37,456 bases of DNA from Lachnospiraceae bacterium (GTDB lineage: Bacteria > Bacillota > Clostridia > Lachnospirales > Lachnospiraceae), in NCBI GenBank assembly GCA_021199495.1, contig JAJQHY010000096.1, positions 1 to 37,456 on the forward strand, in the 5' to 3' direction. This document shows, piece by piece, positions 26,298 to 34,455 of this stretch (position 1 is the stretch's first letter; each line of letters begins with the position of its first letter). A program made the position numbers and the translations under genes. A model generated the notes under the pieces. The model searched no databases and had not been told where the DNA came from. It was given only the letters and a program-made list of their open reading frames with translations.

Positions 26298-26334
26298 TCT
26301 CAAACTGTCCGGCTCACATACCTTTTACATTTAC

Positions 26335-26373
26335 AAAAGGCAAACCTCCCGCACCCTTCAGGGCCGGGAGGTT
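26335..26373 (-). terminator. Terminator of the cysteine-rich small gene
   Basis: Arms AACCTCCCG (26343-26351) and CGGGAGGTT (26365-26373) form a perfect 9-bp stem. On the minus strand it is followed by TGCCTTTTG. It lies 9 bp after the stop codon. Confidence 0.75.
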
Positions 26374-26381
26374 CAAAAAAC

Positions 26382-26630
26382 TCACTCTCTTAAAACCGGG
26401 TACGGCGCAAACGGATACGACGTCGTCTGCCCATACGCAATCACCGTATCAGGCGGCGCAAGCGCCTGGCAGCTGCAGTCAGCGTCAGCGGGTTCCGTAC
26501 ATGTGCAGCTTTGCTCCGCAATGGAACAGGAGTTTGTGCAGCCGCAGAAACATGTTCTGCGGCAGGTGGTCTGTGTACCGCTGCAGCAGCTTGCGAGAAG
26601 GAAAAGCAGCAGGATTTGAAAACAGTCCAT
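26382..26630 (-). CDS. Small cysteine-rich, possibly lipid-anchored protein (82 aa)
   Basis: An 82-residue protein with 12 cysteines (C3, 15, 16, 23, 27, 29, 31, 35, 42, 44, 52, 54), mostly as C-x-C or C-x3-C. The amino end is short and hydrophobic (residues 4-13) and ends LASC, which fits a lipobox with Cys15, although there is no basic n-region; a membrane-tethered form is an alternative. The Cys block is followed by an Ala/Pro/Tyr-rich tail ending YPVLRE. The ATG at 26630 follows AGAGGA, and promoter and terminator frame the gene precisely, so it is very likely expressed. It could bind metal or be disulfide-linked outside the cell. I do not recognise a family. The overlapping plus-strand frames are shadows. 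Confidence 0.8.
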   Translation of the reverse strand: MDCFQILLLFLLASCCSGTQTTCRRTCFCGCTNSCSIAEQSCTCTEPADADCSCQALAPPDTVIAYGQTTSYPFAPYPVLRE

Positions 26631-26731
26631 GGGGTTCCTCTTTACAGTCTTTATTTTATTTTATGCCGGGCGGAGCATTTTGTGCCGGTATATCCGTCAT
26701 CACACCAGCGAACAGGCTTATTTCCTATCGT

Positions 26732-26760
26732 CATATACCGTTTAAAACCCGGCTTTACAA
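26732..26760 (-). promoter_or_regulatory. Predicted promoter of the cysteine-rich gene
   Basis: Minus-strand TTGTAA (26760-26755), 17-bp spacer, TATATG (26737-26732), starting 8 bp after the stop of the upstream GH13 gene. The leader is about 95 nt. Confidence 0.55.
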
Positions 26761-26768
26761 CCGCACAC

Positions 26769-28667
26769 TCAAAATCCGGTACGGTCCGGATCCGGACTCA
26801 GATTGACCAGTCTGTCCCCTTTTTCACTCACGGCCTCCAGCACATAGACAGTCCTCGCCGGAAGCATAAGCGTTTTACCAGGCTTTAATTCTTCCGGCTG
26901 CGGCTGTGTCGTGAGCGCAATCTGCCACTTCATCCCTTTTCGCAGAAGCGGAAGGGCGCATTCATGATCCTGCCAGTGCATGTTGAAGGCAATAAACAAC
27001 AGGCTGTCCGCCTTTTCCGTCTCGTTTTGCGCATACGCGCCGCACAGCAGAACACCGAACTCTCTGTGAACCGGCTCCGTGGACGCCATATAAGCCTCCA
27101 TCCCATGGAAGGAAATGTCCGGATAGCCAAGCCCTTTCACATCCGCGCCGGTGAGCGGCTGCTCCATATGCAGGATGGGATGCTTTCTGCGGAAGGCAAG
27201 CAGGTCCTTTACAAACTGATGAAAGTCGGCATTTTTCTTTAAGTCACGCCAGTTCACCCAACTGATCTCATTGTCCTGATTGTAGGGATTATTATTGCCC
27301 TTCTGTGTTCTGGACATTTCATCACCCATGAAAAGATAAGGCGTCCCCTGGCTTAATGCAAGCATAGCGAAAATATTTCTCTTCTGTTTTTCCCTGAGCG
27401 CGATCACGGACTTTTTGCGGGAAGGTCCCTCCTCGCCGCAGTTCCAGCTGTAATTATAATTGGAGCCATCGCGGTTATCCTCACCGTTTTCCTCATTGTG
27501 TTTATAATCGTAACTGACCAGATCATGCACACGAAAACCGCTGTAATCCGCGACGCTGTTCATATAAGCGACAGAGTGACCATTGCGGCGGATGATCTCC
27601 ATCATCTCTCCTACCGTATGCTCATCGCCCTTTAAAAAGCGCCGGTATACATTCATGGCGGATTCATTGAACGCGCAAAGCCGTTTAAAAGACGTCTCAC
27701 CCGTCCTGCCGTTTCCATAAGAGTCCGCAAAGCCATAATAAATCAGCTTTCTGTCTGAAAGCAGCGGATCATTCAGTATCAGTTCCATATTGATATGATC
27801 TGCCAGAATCTGGAAACCATCTACCTGATATTCCATGGTCCAGTATTCCAGAATGGGCCGGATATCGCACTCATTGACCATGTGCGGAAAATAGAACTGC
27901 ATCAGAAGCTCCATCCCTCTTAAGTGGCATTCCTTCACGAGCGTTTTAAACTCCGTGACCGCATCCCTGCTCGCCGCGTAGGAAGCCTTCGGCGCGTAAT
28001 AAAAGCCCTCCTTATAACCCCAGTAATTCAGCACTGGCTGTTCTGCCGTCTGCCGGTATGCGCCCAGGCCCACGCTGCGGCCTTCCGCCATATTGTCGGG
28101 CGCCTGTATCTCCGATTCAATAAATTCATAAGCAGGCTGCAGAAGCAAGGAGGTGACGCCCAGTTCCTTAAGATAGTCCAGTTTCTCCACGATTCCCAAA
28201 AAGGTTCCCTTGTGCCTGACCCCGCTGCTTGCATGCTTCGTAAAGCCGCGCACATGAAGGCCGTAGAACACCGCCTGTGCATATGGTACACGAGGGCACT
28301 TGGTTTCCCTCCAGTCAAACGGCTTCTGTGTCAGCACACTCTCCATCTGCGATGCCTGCAGTGCCTCCCCGTATGGATGGCTCACATATTGTATTCCATA
28401 CCGGTCTGCCGCCTCATTTTCCCCCTGATAAAAAGATGCCAGCTGATACTCTGCCGGTACATTCTCTATGAGCATGGAATAAATACTACCGCAGCGGCAG
28501 CCCTCCTCAAAGGGTACTCTGACCGCCTCAGCGTCAGTATGCGCTGAACGAAGAAGCACACCGCAGTCCGCTGTTTCGGAAATGAAGGACGCGTGAATAT
28601 TCCTTCCCTGCCGTCTGATGCCCGTCGGATATGGAGTCGATGGTTTCGTAGTAAATGGGTTGTTCAT
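26769..28667 (-). CDS. GH13 isoamylase/GlgX-like protein lacking catalytic residues (predicted pseudoenzyme)
   Basis: A 632-residue protein with a CBM48-like amino part (about 15-115), a GH13 barrel (about 130-500) and a C-terminal beta domain. It aligns by eye with GlgX-type debranching enzymes: FYGLHVRGFT, YWGYKEGFYYAP, the very conserved KHNEENGEDNRDGSNYNYSW, and GTPYLFMGDEMSRTQKGNNN. The four catalytic regions are altered: region I D-x3-NH reads QFYFPH (257-262), region II GFRFD reads GFQIL (nucleophile Asp to Leu288), region III AEP reads YYG (acid/base Glu to Tyr311), region IV HDGF reads YSGF (Asp to Ser376). The frame is intact, so loss of catalysis appears old and selected rather than decay. 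A glucan-binding or regulatory role is inference. The ATG at 28667 follows AAAGGAG. It has its own promoter. Confidence 0.88.
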   Translation of the reverse strand: MNNPFTTKPSTPYPTGIRRQGRNIHASFISETADCGVLLRSAHTDAEAVRVPFEEGCRCGSIYSMLIENVPAEYQLASFYQGENEAADRYGIQYVSHPYGEALQASQMESVLTQKPFDWRETKCPRVPYAQAVFYGLHVRGFTKHASSGVRHKGTFLGIVEKLDYLKELGVTSLLLQPAYEFIESEIQAPDNMAEGRSVGLGAYRQTAEQPVLNYWGYKEGFYYAPKASYAASRDAVTEFKTLVKECHLRGMELLMQFYFPHMVNECDIRPILEYWTMEYQVDGFQILADHINMELILNDPLLSDRKLIYYGFADSYGNGRTGETSFKRLCAFNESAMNVYRRFLKGDEHTVGEMMEIIRRNGHSVAYMNSVADYSGFRVHDLVSYDYKHNEENGEDNRDGSNYNYSWNCGEEGPSRKKSVIALREKQKRNIFAMLALSQGTPYLFMGDEMSRTQKGNNNPYNQDNEISWVNWRDLKKNADFHQFVKDLLAFRRKHPILHMEQPLTGADVKGLGYPDISFHGMEAYMASTEPVHREFGVLLCGAYAQNETEKADSLLFIAFNMHWQDHECALPLLRKGMKWQIALTTQPQPEELKPGKTLMLPARTVYVLEAVSEKGDRLVNLSPDPDRTGF

Positions 28668-28697
28668 GAGCGCTTCTCCTTTGCATGGTCTTAATTC

Positions 28698-28726
28698 ATT
28701 CTACCATAACATGCACAAAAAGTTAA
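28698..28726 (-). promoter_or_regulatory. Predicted promoter of the GH13-like gene
   Basis: Minus-strand TTAACT (28726-28721), 17-bp spacer, extended -10 TGGTAGAAT with TAGAAT at 28703-28698. It is back to back with the DUF1292 promoter, the two -35 boxes being 8 bp apart. Confidence 0.6.
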
Positions 28727-28734
28727 AGATTTTA

Positions 28735-28763
28735 TTGCGTTTTTCAGGAAAAAATTGTAGAAT
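28735..28763 (+). promoter_or_regulatory. Predicted promoter of the DUF1292 gene
   Basis: TTGCGT (28735-28740), 17-bp spacer, TAGAAT (28758-28763) with extended TTG. The leader of about 100 nt contains two adjoining palindromes, CTGTCCGTACAG-like and CAGGCGCGCCTG. Confidence 0.6.
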
Positions 28764-28870
28764 GTCTCTGTCCGTACAGGCGCGCCTGACACAAACCGCA
28801 TGTGCGCAAGCGTCGGCACAAACGAAACGAGAAGCTTTTGCATCTGATATGACTTACGGAGGATATTGCT

Positions 28871-29209
28871 ATGGAATTTGAAAACGAACCCGCAGATGAG
28901 GAAATGACTGTCACCCTGGATCTGGAGGACGGCCGCACGGTAGAGTGCGCCGTAATTACCATTCTGGAAACGGGCGGCAAAGACTATATTGTACTGCAGC
29001 CGTTAGATGAAAATGGTGAGAATGAAGACGGAGAAGTCTGGTTCTACCGCTATTCTGAGAATCCGGATGACCCTGATGAAGAGCCAGAGCTCGGCTACAT
29101 CGACGATGACGAGGAATACGAAGCCGTTGAGGACGCCTTTGAGGAGTTTCTGGATGACGCGGAGTTTGATGAGATCGTGGAAGAAACACCGGAGGATGAT
29201 TATCTGTAA
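28871..29209 (+). CDS. DUF1292 family acidic protein
   Basis: A 112-residue, strongly acidic soluble protein. The amino half matches DUF1292: MTVTLDLEDGRTVECAVITI, then DYIVLQPLDENG and VWFYRYSEN, ending in Glu/Asp-rich helices (EEYEAVEDAFEEFLDD). Members are widespread in Firmicutes, often beside yrrK and mreB-like genes, but their function is unknown. The ATG follows GGAGG by about 8 nt. It is a single-gene unit with its own promoter and a strong terminator. Confidence 0.92.
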   Translation: MEFENEPADEEMTVTLDLEDGRTVECAVITILETGGKDYIVLQPLDENGENEDGEVWFYRYSENPDDPDEEPELGYIDDDEEYEAVEDAFEEFLDDAEFDEIVEETPEDDYL

Positions 29210-29220
29210 TTGAATGCCGG

Positions 29221-29274
29221 CAGCCGGACACTTCGACCTGCTTAAGGCGTCGAAGTGCCCGGCTGTCAGTTTTT
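29221..29274 (+). terminator. Terminator of the DUF1292 gene
   Basis: The long stem CAGCCGG-A-CACTTCGAC / GTCGAAGTG-C-CCGGCTG (arms 29221-29237 and 29249-29265), with a single A-C mismatch, is followed by CAGTTTTTC. It starts 12 bp after the stop codon. Confidence 0.92.
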
Positions 29275-29370
29275 CTGCCAAGCTGGAAGTCTGCAATACC
29301 CCATTCTTATTTCTGCAGGGTTGGTGTCAGCATATTCGTCTTTTTTCTGCAGAGATAAAGGTTTCATATC

Positions 29371-31143
29371 TCATGCCTTATTTTCTGCAAGTCTATGTAA
29401 AAACATACTCGGTCGCTTTAAGTGGCCTTCTTCCCCGCTGATATAGTAGATTTCCAGCGATTTCTTCGCCCTGGTCATCGCCACATAAAGAAGTCTCCTC
29501 TCCTCCTCGATCTCTTCATCAGACAGGTGGCTGCCCCGCGGCATCCTGCCCTCATTTAAGTCCGGGAGGATTACGGTTTCATATTCCAGCCCTTTGGAGC
29601 CGTGCATGGTCATTAAATGTACGCCTGTCTCAGACTGGTTAGTTTTATTTCTGCTTTCTTTTCTCTCAAGCTGGCGCTCCGATTCCACATAGTCAAGCCA
29701 GTCTTTCACATCCGGATACTGCTCCATCTCCGCTGCGATTTCCTCATACTGCTCCAGAATTTCCTCATATCGGCCTTCCTCCCGCTCCAGCGAATTTTTC
29801 AGATATCTGCCGTAACCGATTCCAATCCAGATATATTTCAAGGCAAGTGCAGGACGCATCCCCTTTAAATGCTTTACCTGTACAACAAGCGTTGCCGGCG
29901 GATAAGGAAAATTTACGATCTGTTCGCGCGTGATGAAACGGTTTGGTTTATTCGCAACGCGCAGAATGTATTTGCGGTCGTTGATATCCTGGCCAAGCTT
30001 TAAGTATGCCTCCAGGTCCAGATACCAGTCTTCCTCAAACACGCTTTTGGCAGCCTCGCGCATCTGATAGGAAATATTTTCCCGGCGCAGGCGGCGCGCC
30101 ATCTCGCCCAACTCCCGGTTGGTGCGGCAGATCACAGCGCACTTGCTTAAGTCGGGCTGTTCTCTCAGAAAGGAAGAAATTCTCTCATTCATATCCAGTC
30201 TGTGCTGAAAGGATCTGATAACGACGCCCTGTGTTACTCCATCCTTAGGCCTTATAGTCTTTTCAAAACGGGTTTTATTGTCCGCAATCACCTTCATGGA
30301 GGCTTCCACAATACACTTTGCGGAACGGAAATTCTGGTCCAGCAGAATTTCCGTTACCGGACTGTAATCTCTAAGAAACTGCCGCATCAGGGAAACATCT
30401 GCGCCGCGGAAGCGGTATACCGACTGATCGTCATCTCCCACCAGAAGGACAGATTTCTCAGGGCCTGTCAGAAGCTTTAAAATCTCATACTGCACCGGGT
30501 TCATATCCTGGCATTCGTCCACCAGAATAAAGGGAAAGACCCTGACAATGCGTCTGCGAATCTCTAAGTTGCTGCGCAGTAAATTCAGACACGAAATCTG
30601 CAGGTCATCGAAATCAAAGTATCCCTCCTGCTTCAGGGCGTCGGCATATATACGATATATCGCCTCCACATCCTTTGGCCCGATCTCGTCCGAAACCGGC
30701 AGCTTTTGTAAGTCCAGACCCAGATTGATATACAGCCCCAGCAGCTGGTCCGCCGCGTCCAGAATCCCCTGGGAGGTATCCTGCAGAACGGTTTTGCAGG
30801 CCGACCTTAATATGCTCTGCTTCACATTCGCGGGAATCAGAGTACGGGGAAAGGTGCGGGAATATGTTCTGAGAATATAATAAAAGAAGGAATGAAATGT
30901 ACCGAACCAGGGATGTTCCTGGGGCATCTTTTGTGAGAAGCGCTCCTCCATCTGAACCGCAGCGGCCTTCGTGAAGGTAATCACCAGAATCTGAGAGGCA
31001 GGGACCTGATGTGCGGCAATCAGGCGGCAGACACGCTCGGTAATCACCAGTGTCTTGCCGCTTCCGGGTCCCGCCAGCACAAGAGCGGGACCCTTGAAAT
31101 GGTCGATGGCCCGCTCCTGCGCCTGTGTAAAATGATCAGCCAA
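29371..31143 (-). CDS. UvrD/PcrA-like superfamily I DNA helicase (short form)
   Basis: A 590-residue ATP-dependent 3'-5' helicase. Motifs in order: Q-motif region [12 protein letters not shown], Walker [15 protein letters not shown] (Walker B; Cys replaces the usual Phe or Tyr), [29 protein letters not shown] and [11 protein letters not shown]. It is about 130 residues shorter than PcrA/UvrD (roughly 720), mainly in accessory 2B and the C-terminal region, so it is a separate paralog with an unknown repair role. I chose the TTG at 31143: it follows GGAGG by 6 nt and starts LADHFTQ. This overlaps the gltX stop by 8 nt and implies coupling. A frame back to 31164 also begins with TTG but lacks a binding site. 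Confidence 0.9.
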   Translation of the reverse strand: MADHFTQAQERAIDHFKGPALVLAGPGSGKTLVITERVCRLIAAHQVPASQILVITFTKAAAVQMEERFSQKMPQEHPWFGTFHSFFYYILRTYSRTFPRTLIPANVKQSILRSACKTVLQDTSQGILDAADQLLGLYINLGLDLQKLPVSDEIGPKDVEAIYRIYADALKQEGYFDFDDLQISCLNLLRSNLEIRRRIVRVFPFILVDECQDMNPVQYEILKLLTGPEKSVLLVGDDDQSVYRFRGADVSLMRQFLRDYSPVTEILLDQNFRSAKCIVEASMKVIADNKTRFEKTIRPKDGVTQGVVIRSFQHRLDMNERISSFLREQPDLSKCAVICRTNRELGEMARRLRRENISYQMREAAKSVFEEDWYLDLEAYLKLGQDINDRKYILRVANKPNRFITREQIVNFPYPPATLVVQVKHLKGMRPALALKYIWIGIGYGRYLKNSLEREEGRYEEILEQYEEIAAEMEQYPDVKDWLDYVESERQLERKESRNKTNQSETGVHLMTMHGSKGLEYETVILPDLNEGRMPRGSHLSDEEIEEERRLLYVAMTRAKKSLEIYYISGEEGHLKRPSMFLHRLAENKA

Positions 31144-32608
31144 TGACAGCCTCCAGTTTCGCAATTCCGGTCCGGATTCTGGCCAGGGACTCTTCCTTTC
31201 CCAGAACCTCCAGAATCTCCGTCGCGCCGGCAGGAGTGGTCTGCTTGCCGCTCGCGGCGGTACGGATGGGCCACATCACAAAGCCGTTTTTGTACCCCTT
31301 CTCACCCGCGTAGGCAAGCAGTAACTGATACAGAGCGTCGTTAGAGTAATCCTCCTGCGCCTCCAGTAAGGGAAGAACATCCTTTAAGACAGACAGGGAG
31401 CTCTCCGGCGTGGTCTTCATTTTCTTGTGTCGGTACATTTCGGTATCGTAATCCGGCAGCGTCTCAAAGAAGTCCACCATCTCTGTAATATCCGGATAAA
31501 TCTCAATGCGGGTCTTCACCATGGCAGCCACCTTTTTTAAGTCCTGGCCCTTGGTCAGGGCCGCCTTCAGATAAGGCTCGGCCTGCTCATAGAAGGTATC
31601 GAAATCCATGGCCTTGATATACTCACCGTTCATCCATTTCAGCTTTCCGATGTCAAAGACGGACGGAGATTTATTGATGCGGTGATAATCAAACTTCTCG
31701 ATCAGCTCGTCCATGGAAAAGATTTCCCGGTTGTCCTCCGGTGACCAGCCTAAGAGTGCGATATAATTGACAACCGCCTCTGCCACAAAGCCCTGCTCCA
31801 GAAGATCCTCAAAGGAGGAATGACCGCTCCGCTTGGAGAGCTTTTTATGATTCTCATCCGTGATCAGGGGCAGATGAATATACACCGGGACATCCCAGCC
31901 AAAGGCCTCGTAAAGGCGGACATATTTCGGGGAGGAGGAAAGATACTCATTTCCTCTGACCACATGGGTGATGTTCATGGTATGATCATCCACCACATTG
32001 GCGAAATTATAAGTCGGGTATCCATCCGACTTGATCAGAATCATGTCATCCAGCTCGGAGTTGTCCACCGTAATGTCCCCGTACAGCTCGTCATGGAAGG
32101 TGGTCGTCCCTTCCTTCGGATTATTCTGCCGGATAACGAAGGGCTTGCCGGCAGCCAGATTTGCCTCTACTTCCTCTTTGGAAAGGGACAGGCAGTGCTT
32201 GTCATAGATGGTGATCTCCTTGGTCTCACCGTCCATCTCAATGGTCTGCTTAAGGCTCTCCAGGCGCTCCTTGTCACAGAAACAGTAATAAGCCTCGCCC
32301 TTGTCAATCAGTTCCTTCGCATACTTCATGTAAATACCGGTCTGCATACGCTCGCTCTGCACATAGGGACCGTAACCGCCGTCCTTGTCAGGACCCTCAT
32401 CCGGAATGAGACCGGTTTTCTCAAGCGTTCTGTTGATGATATCCACAGCTCCCTCGACCTGTCTCTCCTGGTCAGTGTCCTCGATTCGCAGGACAAAGGT
32501 TCCGTTTTCATGCTTCGCTATTAAATATTCATATAAGCCGGTGCGCAGGTTCCCTACATGCATTCTGCCGGTAGGGCTGGGCGCGTAGCGTGTTCTGATT
32601 TTAGTCAT
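31136..32608 (-). CDS. gltX: Glutamyl-tRNA synthetase
   Basis: A 490-residue class I aminoacyl-tRNA synthetase. The HIGH-type motif is [18 protein letters not shown] near the amino end and the KMSKS-type loop is KKLSKRSG. Between them are [15 protein letters not shown] and the [17 protein letters not shown] strand. The length is typical. The ATG at 32608 follows AAAGGAG; an upstream in-frame start at 32671 would add 21 non-homologous residues and overlap the hydrogenase end. It may be discriminating or may also charge tRNA-Gln; this was not resolved. It is the middle gene of hydrogenase-gltX-helicase. Confidence 0.96.
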   Translation of the reverse strand: MTKIRTRYAPSPTGRMHVGNLRTGLYEYLIAKHENGTFVLRIEDTDQERQVEGAVDIINRTLEKTGLIPDEGPDKDGGYGPYVQSERMQTGIYMKYAKELIDKGEAYYCFCDKERLESLKQTIEMDGETKEITIYDKHCLSLSKEEVEANLAAGKPFVIRQNNPKEGTTTFHDELYGDITVDNSELDDMILIKSDGYPTYNFANVVDDHTMNITHVVRGNEYLSSSPKYVRLYEAFGWDVPVYIHLPLITDENHKKLSKRSGHSSFEDLLEQGFVAEAVVNYIALLGWSPEDNREIFSMDELIEKFDYHRINKSPSVFDIGKLKWMNGEYIKAMDFDTFYEQAEPYLKAALTKGQDLKKVAAMVKTRIEIYPDITEMVDFFETLPDYDTEMYRHKKMKTTPESSLSVLKDVLPLLEAQEDYSNDALYQLLLAYAGEKGYKNGFVMWPIRTAASGKQTTPAGATEILEVLGKEESLARIRTGIAKLEAVIG

Positions 32609-32667
32609 TGTATGGTCTCCTTTTTCGTTGAAATCAGTCATAACTATACCGCAATTTCCTGCTCTTC

Positions 32668-34206
32668 TCAAGTATTATCAGGATTTTTTTCATCCGTTTT
32701 CTCATCAGGCCAGAGATTCTCCGGTATTTTTTTCTCTGATGTGCTGGCAAACTGCGTCACTGCCTTCGTTGCCTGCGGAATCGTGATATTCGTACCTGCA
32801 CCGGCAACACATCCGCCCGGACAGGCCATACCCTCGATCAGATAACCGTTGAGTCTGCCCGCCTTGGCCATCAGAAGCGCCTTTCGGCAGTCCTCCAGTC
32901 CCTGTGCGTGCTCAATCTTAACCTCTGTCCCCGGATAATAGGTATCGATCGCTTTTTTGATCGCGCCGGCCACACCCCCGGCCACGCCATAGCCTCTTCC
33001 AAGTGAAGTCACCCGGTTTTGCATCTCCATTTCTGCCTGCTTATGCATTTCCTCCAGAAAAATACCTTTCGCCTCAAAGATACCGGCCAGCTCCTCAAAC
33101 GTAATAACAAAATCAACGTCCGAACGCACGGTCCGTCTGCTGGCCTCCAGCTTTTTGGACACACAGGGGCCAATGAAGACGACTGATGCTGATGGATGCT
33201 CCTGTTTGATAATGCGGGCGGTTGCTACCATGGGAGTCAGCTCGTTTGAGATTTTATCTATCGTCTCCGGAAAATACTTTTTGGCAAGTACGGACCATGA
33301 TGGGCAGCAGCTGGTCAGAGAGAAGTTCTGTTTACCGCTCGCCACCTCATCCACATAATGCCGCGCCTCCTGCAGACAGCCGTAATCCGCGCCGAGCGCC
33401 GTCTCATAGACGCCAGAAAAGCCCAGCCTCATAAGCGCCTCCTTTAACATCTCAGGTGTCACCTTCGGGCCGAACTGTCCCACGAACGCCGGCGCCACCT
33501 GGGCAATGATCTCCCTCCCGCTCTGCAGCGCGCGGATCAGCTGGAAAATCTGCGATTTGTCCGCAATAGCCCCGAACGGGCAGCTGACCATGCACATGCC
33601 GCAGGTCACACATTTGTCCGGATCAATAACTGCCCTGCCATGGTCGCCTGTGCCGATTGCCTTGACCCCGCAGGCCTTCATACAAGGACGCTCAGAATGC
33701 GAAATGGCGTCGTACGGACAGACCTCCTTGCATTTGCCGCATTTGATGCACTTTTCCTGATCAATGTAAGACCTGCCGTTTTTCATGGTGATGGCGCCCC
33801 TTGGACAGACCTCGCGGCAGGGATGCGCCGCGCAGCCCATGCACTGTTCTGTAACCTCAAATTTATTCTCCGGGCAGGCATGGCAGGCAGAAGGGATGAC
33901 CTGCAAAAGCGGCGGCTCATAATATTTCTCATCAATATTGGATAACTCCACACCCTGGCTTACATTGACCGGTACATCCTTCGGCCTTAAACTCATGCCA
34001 AGCGCCAGGCGCAGGCGCTCGCGCACCACCTCACGCTCTCTGTATACATTCTCCCAGTAAGGGTTGTCCTCACTTTCCACGATTATATAAGGCAGATTTT
34101 CCATATCCGCAGCCAGATCCTGGGAATTGTATGCCAGGTTTGCGATCTCCTTAAATACCCTACGGCGATTTTTACGCACCTCAGTATCGATGCCTCTCAT
34201 GCTCAT
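32668..34206 (-). CDS. Monomeric [FeFe] hydrogenase with ferredoxin-type domains (group B-like)
   Basis: A 512-residue protein. The amino part (about 105-215) binds several Fe-S clusters: C-x2-C-x4-C-x3-C at 122-134, and classic C-x2-C-x2-C-x3-C sets at 153-163 and 199-209, plus extra Cys at 108, 111, 175 and 179. The H-cluster domain follows with TSCCPSW (298-304), GPCVSKKLE (346-354; Gly replaces the Met of MPC in group A) and EGMACPGGC (458-466). All four H-cluster cysteines and the proton-transfer Cys are present, so it should form or oxidise H2. The motif pattern fits group B, thought to be fermentative; ferredoxin as partner is inference. The ATG at 34206 follows AGGAGG by 7 nt. It is first in the operon with gltX. 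The maturases hydEFG are not in the window. Confidence 0.9.
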   Translation of the reverse strand: MSMRGIDTEVRKNRRRVFKEIANLAYNSQDLAADMENLPYIIVESEDNPYWENVYREREVVRERLRLALGMSLRPKDVPVNVSQGVELSNIDEKYYEPPLLQVIPSACHACPENKFEVTEQCMGCAAHPCREVCPRGAITMKNGRSYIDQEKCIKCGKCKEVCPYDAISHSERPCMKACGVKAIGTGDHGRAVIDPDKCVTCGMCMVSCPFGAIADKSQIFQLIRALQSGREIIAQVAPAFVGQFGPKVTPEMLKEALMRLGFSGVYETALGADYGCLQEARHYVDEVASGKQNFSLTSCCPSWSVLAKKYFPETIDKISNELTPMVATARIIKQEHPSASVVFIGPCVSKKLEASRRTVRSDVDFVITFEELAGIFEAKGIFLEEMHKQAEMEMQNRVTSLGRGYGVAGGVAGAIKKAIDTYYPGTEVKIEHAQGLEDCRKALLMAKAGRLNGYLIEGMACPGGCVAGAGTNITIPQATKAVTQFASTSEKKIPENLWPDEKTDEKNPDNT

Positions 34207-34245
34207 GGCAGACCTCCTGAAATCATATTATTTGCGTCGAGTGCC

Positions 34246-34293
34246 AAAAGTCCGACTCCACGACATGCTTGCATATCAGTGGAGGAGCGACTT
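34246..34293 (-). promoter_or_regulatory. Hairpin in the hydrogenase mRNA leader
   Basis: On the minus strand CTCCAC (34284-34279) pairs with GTGGAG (34261-34256), continued by GATATGC/GCATGTC (34277-34271, 34268-34262) with one U-G wobble; outer AGTC/GACT follows and then TTTT. The wobble would be a C-A mismatch on the other strand, which favours the mRNA. It is possibly an attenuator or a stability element. Confidence 0.45.
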
Positions 34294-34305
34294 TATACCG
34301 CCCAC

Positions 34306-34334
34306 ATTATACAGGATAGTTAAATTTTTATCAA
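34306..34334 (-). promoter_or_regulatory. Strong predicted promoter of the hydrogenase operon
   Basis: Minus-strand TTGATA (34334-34329), 17-bp spacer, consensus TATAAT (34311-34306) with extended TG. It is among the best promoter matches in the window and fits a highly expressed fermentation enzyme. The leader is about 95 nt. Confidence 0.8.
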
Positions 34335-34397
34335 TATATATTTTCCGGATTTTACTTCGCTTTGAAAATTCTTTGTAACCGATGCTTATATTTGAGC

Positions 34398-34446
34398 AGA
34401 TAAAACCCACACTGCCGAAGAGCAATTTTCTTCAGAAAGTGTGGGT
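34398..34446 (-). terminator. Terminator of the second glgB
   Basis: The stem ACCCACACT (34405-34413)/AGTGTGGGT (34438-34446), with an inner GAAGA/TCTTC, is followed on the minus strand by TTTATC. It lies 9 bp after the stop codon. Confidence 0.85.
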
Positions 34447-34455
34447 ATTTCCTCT

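Noticed and set aside
32609..32671. A 21-residue extension of GltX overlapping the hydrogenase end
   Set aside because: The ATG at 32608 has AAAGGAG upstream and begins the conserved [10 protein letters not shown] segment.
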